A stretch of DNA of 16,136 nt from Podila epigama (Eukaryota > Mortierellomycota > Mortierellomycetes > Mortierellales > Mortierellaceae). Below are positions 10,277-16,136 of the stretch, one piece after another. Within the stretch, counting starts at the first letter, position 1, and every line of letters starts with the position of its first letter. Position numbers and translations under genes: made by a program. The notes under the pieces are model-generated. The model worked only from the letters and a program-made list of their open reading frames with translations. It made no database searches and was not told the DNA's origin. The DNA is taken from assembly GCA_015679605.1 (NCBI GenBank), contig JAAAVE010000063.1, forward strand, positions 22,432 to 38,567, read 5' to 3'.

Positions 10277-11397
10277 ATGTTGCGATCCTTCTTCACACGG
10301 ACAACAACTCCCGTTCTGGCCGCTAGCACTGGGATTCAAAAGCAAGCTGTCCGGACTTTTATGACATCGCTTGCCATGGCCGACCGTCCTCGTTCCAAAG
10401 CTCTTGGCGCCATCCGTTCCAGTGGTGATTCAAAGGATGGATTTGATATTACAAACTTGGAGGAATTCAACTTTGACGACTCGACCACTGTAAATGACAA
10501 AAAACACAAAAAATATGTTTGGAATGGAAGAATTACATGGAATTGGTTTTTTTTTTATTGATGGAGTCTGATACTCATCTCATGTTTTTTTTTTCTTCTT
10601 ATTTCTTAATGTTCATTAGACCGGTTATGATCAGTTGGAGGCTCAGAGAGAGGTCCGCAAGTATCTTCGTATCACCAAGTACGAGTTGCCCAAGCTCAAG
10701 GGTAAGGGGAAATATAATAATTGCGATCGATCTATATAATGGAATCACAGGGAGAACAGGGAGTATTGGGAGCATTGGAAGCATTGGGAACACTGGGAAC
10801 ACTAGAAACACTGGAAGCACTGGAAGCATTGGACGCATTGGACGCATTGGACGCATCGGAAGCATAGGCTAGGCAGTATAGGCAGCATAGGAAGCGTAGG
10901 CAGCACAGGCAGCATATGAAGAAAAGAAAACTTATCATTTTTTTTTCTTTTTTTCCTTCACTTCACTTCTCGTAGCTTTTGCAAAGCCCTTCCAACCTCC
11001 AAGCAAGACCGAGATTCTTCGTTTCCGGACAACAACGTATTTGGGAGAACCCAACCATCCAGCAGCGCGCAAGGTGGTCATGACGGTTCCAACAAAGTCA
11101 TTACCTTTGACGAACCCAGAGCTGCACAAGTTTCTCTTGTTGGTGGGACCCCGTTACGATCCCGTCCATGAGCAGATCAAGATGAGCTGCGAACGCTTTG
11201 CGGATCGGTCACAGAACTTCAAGTGGTTGAGCGATGTGTTGGACACGTTGATTAACGAGGCCAAGAAGGATCCCGAGACTGTGGCCGATGTGCCATTGGA
11301 TCTGCGTCATGCTGCCAAGGCCATGAAGCCCAAGGTTCGGTTCCCCAAGGAATGGAACCGCCCTGTGAACAAGGCTGCATCCACCTCATCTGCATAA
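10277..11397 (+). CDS. RSM24: mitochondrial small-subunit ribosomal protein mS35 (Rsm24)
   Basis: Exons 10277-10489, 10620-10701 and 10976-11397 give 238 aa (717 nt with stop). The N-terminus (MLRSFFTRTTTPVLAASTG, then AVRTFMTS) is rich in Arg, Ser and Thr without acids, as in a mitochondrial presequence. The conserved core follows: KTEILRFRTTTYLGEPNHPA, VVMTVPTKSLPLTN, a LLVGPRYDP segment, KMSCERFADRSQNFKWLSD, the VADVPLDLRH segment and PKVRFPKEW near the end. This matches mS35 of the mitoribosome (yeast Rsm24, human MRPS35), a structural protein of the small subunit. Intron 2 carries a 9-bp minisatellite. The start codon has the context AAAAAAAATG, favourable in fungi. Confidence 0.93.
10751..10917 (+). 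repeat. 9-bp minisatellite in mS35 intron 2
   Basis: Thirteen units of a GGAAGCATT-like 9-mer run from 10751 to 10867, including three GACGCATTG/GACGCATCG units. After a 5-nt break (GCTAG, 10868-10872) five more units of the GCAGCATAG type run to 10917. The array makes up about 60% of the 274-nt intron (10702-10975). Open frames through the array are artefacts of its period of 9. Confidence 0.85.
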
Positions 11398-11604
11398 TTT
11401 TACTTTCATAGAATGTCATTTTTTTTTCTTTCTTTCTTTATGATGTTGTAGTTAGGCGCTCTCACTCGATCTCTCACTCTCTCACACTCTCTCTTACACA
11501 CATACACACCCTCACTCTCTACGCGTTTATTTTTTTTGTTTTCTGTTTTCTTTTTTTCATAAAGTTTATAAAGAGTCGTTGATGGCTGGTTCCCCCTTTA
11601 TTTA

Positions 11605-11845
11605 CATGAAGGCTTGACATTCGATCTTGGAGTTGAGTGAGAGCACGATCTTCCATGTCGCCCCCTGTTTTGAAGCAAGTCTGATCTTTAGTTTTTCGTT
11701 GGTATTGCTCCATTGAGGATCTTTGTGTATTTATTGTATCTGGTCCATTTGCCTTTCCTTTACATTTTCTTCCATCCTCCAAACATGGATCCTTGTGTTC
11801 CTCTTCTACTTCTTCCCGGAAGCGAGTAGCAGCTCCTGATCAGGA
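11605..11845 (-). other. possible small minus-strand coding segment, unassigned
   Basis: On the minus strand an open frame without an early ATG runs from about 11845 and includes ATRFREEVEEEHKDPCLEDG. It can be read straight on (MEQYQRKTKDQT, then DRALTQLQDRMSSLHV). Alternatively a 46-nt GTAAAG...AAG segment near 11771-11726 could be removed to give YPQWSNTNEKLKIRLASKQG followed by a stop at about 11605. Both readings look protein-like. I recognise no family, and the segment may be just the 3' UTR of NAA38, whose AATAAA candidate overlaps this end. Confidence 0.2.
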
Positions 11846-12005
11846 TCGACTTGTTGCCCTTTTTCATGGAATAAAAGGAAAGGGGAAGTGCAGTGTTGTG
11901 TCGAACTTTCCCTCGCTTGTCGCCATAGATTTTTTTTTTTTTTGCTATTCGTTGTTCACTTGTTGTTTTTTTGTCGTTTGAATGATGTTTTTGCGAGGGG
12001 GAAAG

Positions 12006-12040
12006 AGAGAGAGAGAGAGAGAGAGAAGAGACAGAGAGAG
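12006..12040. repeat. GA microsatellite after the NAA38 stop
   Basis: An AG/GA dinucleotide run with small interruptions lies within 10-40 nt downstream of the minus-strand stop codon at 12048-12050. It reads as CT repeats in the transcript. Confidence 0.8.
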
Positions 12041-12047
12041 TTGGTAT

Positions 12048-12621
12048 TCATCGGTTGCCAAGAAGATAATCCACATCGTATTTTGGTGCACGGATACGAG
12101 AGTCGCTTCCACGAAGATGACTACAATCCATTTCAACGCGGACAAGATGATGCCCAGGGATCATGACTAGGCCAACAAAGCGGCGATCTACAAAGTATAA
12201 GAGAATATGTATATATATATTATATGTAAGCAACGAAAGAATTCAATAGTATAATCAATGTTACTTTTCTAGATATAGGGAGAAGCAAAAAAAAAAAAAG
12301 GGTATTCTCTTCGTCATTTTTTTTACCTTCGTCAGTAGACGATTTTACACTCGTCCGCTTGGCACCACTTCCTGACATTGTTGGTAAAGTAGCTGATGGT
12401 TGGGCGTCACCTGTAGCTGTAGTCGTAGCTTCTGTAGCTGTTGTACAAGTAGTATGTGGCCGTGACTCGTATGCAGAAGCGAGAATGATATTCTTGGAAT
12501 GGTCCATACACATGAATTGCCCAACAAAGACACGGCCATCTGTAATTTCAATCCGTGTGTTCCTGTTCAAGAGTGAACGCAGCTTGGCGACCAATGGTGG
12601 ATCTTCTTCTGGAGTATTCAT
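12048..12621 (-). CDS. NAA38: LSM-domain protein, NatC auxiliary subunit NAA38 type
   Basis: Exons on the minus strand are 12621-12327 and 12187-12048, giving 144 aa. The 139-nt intron has the donor GTAAAA and an acceptor ending TTGTAG. The Sm1 motif spans about residues 11-51 (VAKLRSLLNRNTRIEITDG, then VFVGQFMCMDHSKNIIL). The Sm2 motif is at 102-118 (FVGLVMIPGHHLVRVEMD). The IPGHHLV form of Sm2 is typical of LSMD1/NAA38, the small subunit of the NatC N-terminal acetyltransferase (with Naa30 and Naa35), rather than of the spliceosomal Lsm proteins, which usually have IRG here. Between Sm1 and Sm2 lies a Thr/Ser/Ala-rich insert (about 55-98). The C-terminal tail (120-144) is short and ends LLGNR. 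Confidence 0.85.
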
Positions 12622-13230
12622 GTTTTTTTTGAGAAATTAAGATTAAATTTAAAAAAGGCGTAAGGTTGTTCGTATGTAAATTTGTTTGCGTGTAGACTTG
12701 AAAGTGTTCATTCATTCAACGCTTTACACTTTTCAGCTTGAGGAGAGAGCATCCTGGCTAAGCCACTCATAGTCAGTCGGCACGTGTTGGATAACATTGG
12801 TGGCGCAAGTAAACCATTCTTTTCGTTCAAAACGAGATATGTTACAACAAGTTTACACCCAAACTCCATTTGCATATATTCAAATGTATTCATATATCCG
12901 AGTTTTTTTTTTCTTGTTACTGTTAAAGCTTTTATTTTTTTTTCTGATAAAATGTTCAGACGAGTAGTGTACAAAAAGAAATAGTAGACCTTTTTTTTTG
13001 TTTTGTGTTTGTTGTTGTTGTTATTGCTGTGTGTTGTCAACTGGACTAGAAATACAGGTGGGAGGAGGACGGATTTTTTGAGCATGGAATGAGATCATTC
13101 CATTGCTTATAAAAGTAATAAAAAGAAATGAAGGAAGAGATAATACAAGGCGGAATAGGGTTGTGTACAAACTAAGAAGGATAAAACATAAAAAAAAAAA
13201 AAAAAAAAAAACTTCATAAAAAAACCGCCT
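12622..13230. other. NAA38 promoter and cyclin 3' region
   Basis: No gene is supported. A CACGTG E-box is at 12781-12786, about 160 nt upstream of the NAA38 start. On the minus strand AATAAA (plus-strand TTTATT at 12931-12936) lies about 295 nt past the cyclin stop and could be its poly(A) signal. A 22-base A run at 13190-13211 is a T run in the cyclin transcript. A 125-codon minus-strand open frame (13085-12708) contains Asn- and Lys-rich low-complexity sequence and was not accepted. Confidence 0.4.
13190..13211. repeat. 22-base A run
   Basis: An uninterrupted A run (T run in the cyclin transcript) begins 20 nt after the cyclin stop codon. It is prone to length error in sequencing and assembly. 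Confidence 0.9.
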
Positions 13231-15870
13231 TTAACACATGGCGCGACTGTTCCAACCTGCGTTACGCTTCGAGGCAGGTCCTTCTTCTTGGTCACGATCA
13301 TCATGCACTACTGGCATTGGCATTGGCAATGGTACTGGCCGTTGCTGTTGCTGTTGCTGTTGATGTTGGTGCAGATGAAGGTGATGAGGATGCATCGAGA
13401 CGCGAGGGTTGGGTGCAGAGTTGTACATGGCGCCAGTCGAGGCCATCCAGGCCTTTTGGGATGCACTGTAGCCGTTCTCGGGCGTATAGGAGCGCTGGCG
13501 GGAACCGGTCGAGGATGGAGCCAACTCTTCATCATAGAAGGAGGGGCCAGAGGCCATCGTCGGGGCCACCGTCGGGGGAAGGGTACTGATCCTGGTGGTT
13601 GCGGATGGGGCCCTTGTAGACGGGCATGGTCTCGCCTTCTTCGAGATCGGGTTGGTTGGGGAGGGAGGGTCGGCGCTTGTAGTGGTCCTGGGGCAGCTGG
13701 AGCTGTTGAGGGCCAGTGCCGGAAATGGGCTGGAGGTGCTCGTTGCGGGATGTTGAGGCACGCTTGTTGGAGCTGGGCTGGTTGGAGGGCAGGATGTTGG
13801 GGAGGTAGCTGGATGTGGGTGAGGGAATGGTGACGGTAGCAGGTACTGGCTGCTTGGACTGAACTGGAGAGGTGTAACGGTTGGAGGTCGAGTCCACTGA
13901 GGTGGTAGCAGCGACAGCAGCCTGTTGAGCATTCAAAAAGTCTTGAAGAGAGTTGGCGAGATCGGTTTCGGTGATGCGGAGATCAAAGTCGAGGAGAGAG
14001 AGGAGCTGTTTCTCCATGAGGTTGACTTCGCCAACGGAAAAGACGTTTGAGTGCGCAGACCAATGCTTGTTCTTTGGTGACTGATCATTGAGGTATTTAG
14101 CAGCGACAATGAGAGTAGCCAAGAAGACGCGATGGCAAGTGCAGTGCATGCCTATGGGATGGTAGGTAAAGAAGATAGCGGTTAGATATCACGATTGCGA
14201 ATGAAGTGATTCGGTGAATGAGGTGGAGAATGGGGGGGAAAAGGGGTGTATCGGAGATGGGTATCGACAGGTTTTTTGACGTTGGACAATGTACGAATGA
14301 ATGACCAAGCAATGACCACATTCCCGATGGATGGATAGAGTAGAGAAAAGTTCAAAGAAAGAACAAGAAAAAAAAAATGCTCTCAATTGTTCCCATTCAT
14401 TTTCCATCGCTCTTGTGCAACTTTGTATGCGCAACACCCTTCATGGACACTAGCACAAACATGCGAACCAAGGCTCAGATCTGAACAAGGATAAGAGTGT
14501 CGATGTGTATGTGCGTTTGTGCGTGAATAGGTGTGTATGCGAGTGTGGGAAGGGGGAAGAGAGCCCTTCTCCCTACCACAAACCCGCAGACCCGCAGACC
14601 CTGCCTGTGTCATCCCATCGGACGAGCATTGGACGAGCATTGGACGAGCATTGGACGAGCATTGGATGAGATGCACATGTCGAAGGAAAGAAAGAACGAA
14701 AAGATATGGCAACAACAACAAGAACAACAAAAAAAGCCCATACCCACGGCTTTCTTGCACCCCTTTTTTTCCTTTTCTCTTGCTGTTTTTTTTTGTTTTG
14801 GTTTTTCTTCCCATCCTCCCTTATTTTTTTTAAATGGCCGCAAAATGTGTACAATGGTACACAAAAAAAGGTGTGTGCGTATGTGGGATGGGATGCGTTG
14901 TTGTGAATGAATGGGAAGATATGTTTGAATAATCAAGTTGAAGAAGAAGGGGGGGGGATGAAGAAACGAGCGAGCGAGCGAGCGTGTGTGCGTGTGTGCG
15001 TGTGGTGAGGTGCGTGCAGAAAGACATGCAAAAGGGGGTTGGACACCAATTGAGTTTTCCTTTTTTTTTTTTTTTGTCTTTCTCTCTCTCTTTCTCTCAA
15101 TCTCTCTAACTCTCTTTCCCTAGGGGATGGAATGGGATGGGATGGGATGGATAGATAGATGGGTGTTGAATGCAAAGGGATAGAGAGAAAGAGAAAGGGG
15201 ACAGGAGATCGATCCAACCAACTTTCCACTCCACACTTTTTGATGTAGCGAGTTGTGGAAAGGAGGCTAGAACAAGAGGTAAAAAAGAAAAAGGTAATAA
15301 GAGTGGGGGAGTATTTTACCTTTGGCAGCAACGGGCAACTTGTACTTGAGACGCTCGAGGTAGACGAGGGTGGGAAGAAGGGTGGAGGACTGGACATTGG
15401 AGTTGAGGACGAGGATACGAATAAAGTCGTTCAAGGGTGGGACAGAGACCATTGCTGGCTCCGCTGCGTTGTTGCCGTGCATCCTCGAGCGCTTGGCGGG
15501 TGTGTTTGGGGGGGAGGGCAGGTCGTAGGCATCCATGACCGGTGGTGGACTGCATTCGATGACTGTGCTTGCATAGTTTGCAATATGGTCTGTAAAATGG
15601 TAATTAAGTGTGGATGTGGATGTGGGAGATAGGTGTAAGACATTTGAAACGTGTTGGACGTGTTTGCTGTTGGGTCGGCTTGCACGAAGCAAAGCGACAT
15701 GATAGAATGAATTACAAAGCCAAGATTGTTCAATGTCGCCAACCAAGGTCAACCAAGGTCAGAGAGGGAAAAGAGAAAAACTCACCAATCATTTGCTGGG
15801 TAACAGGGCTACGGAACAGCTTTTCAAGGCTGCGGTTGGAATAAGTCCTTGGCTCGGCAAGTGAAGGCAT
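13231..15870 (-). CDS. Pho85-type (Pcl/Pas1-like) cyclin, frame break near C-terminus
   Basis: Exons on the minus strand are 15870-15786, 15589-15320 and 14151 onward. The cyclin box begins near PPLNDFIRIL (80-89), continues LLPTLVYLERLKYKLPVAAK to residue 118, crosses a 1168-nt intron, and goes on GMHCTCHRVFLATLIVAAKY, LNDQSPKNKHWSAHSNVFSV and NLMEKQLLSLLDFDLRI. This matches Pcl1/Pcl2/Pas1 cyclins, which partner Pho85-like kinases in G1 and polarity control. Upstream, TPAKRSR (58-64) is a possible CDK site plus nuclear signal. After the box comes a Pro/Ser/Gln-rich tail. The box frame meets a stop at 13532-13534 (324 aa), but protein-like sequence (SFYDEELAPSSTGSRQRSY, a seven-Gln run) continues in the next frame to the stop at 13231-13233, for about 424 aa if the frame is bridged. 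The break may be a base error, a true mutation, or a 43-nt intron (13569-13527). Confidence 0.85.
13343..13382 (-). repeat. CAG/CAC repeat coding for Gln/His in the cyclin tail
   Basis: A CAG/CAC codon run on the minus strand encodes the Gln/His-rich part of the tail (His-rich HLHLHQHQ, then seven Gln). It is in frame only with the downstream frame that ends at 13231. Confidence 0.7.
14152..15319 (-). other. 1168-nt intron inside the cyclin box, filled with repeats
   Basis: The donor GTAAAA (plus strand 15314-15319) follows LPVAAK, and the acceptor ATAG (plus 14152-14155) precedes GMHCTCHR. The protein family reads directly across this point, so no exon is missing. On the plus strand the intron holds four copies of GGACGAGCATT (14620-14663), a GAGC/GTGT repeat (about 14967-15010), a CT tract (about 15080-15117), a GATGG repeat (about 15125-15160) and many homopolymers. 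No gene or small RNA is recognisable in it. Confidence 0.75.
14620..14663 (+). repeat. four perfect copies of an 11-bp unit
   Basis: GGACGAGCATT is repeated four times without change at 14620-14630, 14631-14641, 14642-14652 and 14653-14663, followed by a decayed fifth copy. It lies in the cyclin intron. Confidence 0.95.
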
Positions 15871-16136
15871 TGTGTATGAGGTGTGTGTGTGATGAGGGAT
15901 GTAAGGATGAGAAGAGTATGAAGAAGGTGGTGTCGTTCCGAGTGGTAACGACGAATGGCGATTTTGTGGAAGGGAAGAGTGAAGAGTGAAGCGAGGTGGA
16001 TATGACGAGAGAAAGAGAGTGATGTGTATGAATGGACGGATGAATGGATGAATGGATAATGGATGAAAGAGAAGAAATAAAAAAGAAAAAAAAAAAGGTG
16101 ACGATGGTTGAAGAAGAAGAATAGAAAAATAGAAAA
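15871..16136 (-). promoter_or_regulatory. upstream region of the cyclin gene
   Basis: Read on the minus strand this is CT- and CATCC-rich, as in the other leaders of the window. It contains CCATTCATCCATTCATCC (plus coordinates 16038-16055). No TATA box or clear MBF/SBF cell-cycle site was seen. The window ends here, so the promoter may be incomplete. Confidence 0.35.

Larger units (their letters stand above)
11398..12047. other. convergent 3' regions of mS35 and NAA38
   Basis: Plus-strand AATAAA occurs at 11871-11876 and minus-strand AATAAA at 11597-11602, so the two 3' UTRs may overlap by more than 250 nt. The stretch also holds CT repeats (about 11460-11520) and a GA microsatellite (about 12006-12040) just past the NAA38 stop. 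A minus-strand open region within it is listed separately. Confidence 0.4.

Noticed and set aside
10519-10938. Gly-Ser-Ile repeat peptide (+) and Met-Arg-Pro / Asn-Ala-Ser peptides (-)
   Set aside because: They are translations of the 9-bp minisatellite inside mS35 intron 2; a period divisible by 3 keeps frames open by chance.
12708-13085. 125-codon minus-strand open frame between NAA38 and the cyclin
   Set aside because: Asn/Lys/Thr-rich low-complexity first half, no recognised motif, and it sits in the expected cyclin 3' UTR and NAA38 promoter.
13288-13833. 181-codon plus-strand open frame opposite the cyclin tail
   Set aside because: It is the mirror of the GC-rich, repeat-coding cyclin tail; its Gly/Trp/Arg-rich peptide has no domain and the minus strand has strong family evidence.
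14531-14910. Open frames on both strands in the cyclin intron
   Set aside because: They follow the 11-bp repeat, GT repeats and homopolymers; no motif and no splice continuity with the cyclin.
1-16136. Biosynthetic or defence gene cluster
   Set aside because: The six genes belong to unrelated housekeeping or secretory families with separate promoters; nothing ties them into one system.

Overview
The window looks like nuclear DNA of an early-diverging filamentous fungus, most likely Mucoromycota (Mucorales-like). The reasons are short GT-AG introns (mostly 56-170 nt), CT-rich leaders, many simple repeats, a rhizopuspepsin-type secreted aspartic protease, and proteins of clearly fungal type. 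The phylum is an inference from style, not proven by a marker gene. Base runs and microsatellites are abundant outside exons.

Six protein genes can be rebuilt exon by exon. Plus strand: (1) 90-2405, a UBE3D/Ipa1-type HECT-like E2-binding protein, 4 exons, 525 aa; (2) 3405-7109, a choline-transporter-like (CTL/SLC44, Pns1-like) membrane protein, 14 exons, 677 aa; (3) 8277-9773, a secreted pepsin-like aspartic protease, 3 exons, 420 aa; (4) 10277-11397, mitochondrial small-subunit ribosomal protein mS35 (Rsm24), 3 exons, 238 aa. Minus strand: (5) 12048-12621, an LSM-domain protein of the NAA38 type (NatC auxiliary subunit), 2 exons, 144 aa; (6) 13231-15870, a Pho85-type (Pcl/Pas1) cyclin with a 1.17 kb intron inside the cyclin box and an apparent reading-frame break near its C-terminus. 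In every model the exon lengths sum to whole codons, except for the tail of the cyclin.

The genes are functionally unrelated and look like ordinary housekeeping or secretory loci. There is no sign of a metabolic cluster, CRISPR array, intact transposon, tRNA or rRNA. Genes 1-4 run in tandem. Genes 4 and 5 converge with overlapping 3' regions, and genes 5 and 6 are in tandem on the minus strand.

Items worth a second look are the cyclin frame break, its repeat-filled long intron, a 9-bp minisatellite in the mS35 intron, an 18-bp motif shared by two promoters, a 12-bp-spaced CCCTGCAT triplet upstream of the protease, a His-rich acidic tail on the CTL protein, an insertion inside the NAA38 Sm fold, and two unassigned open regions (about 2460-2860 plus, about 11605-11845 minus). 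I do not see a convincing previously undescribed system.
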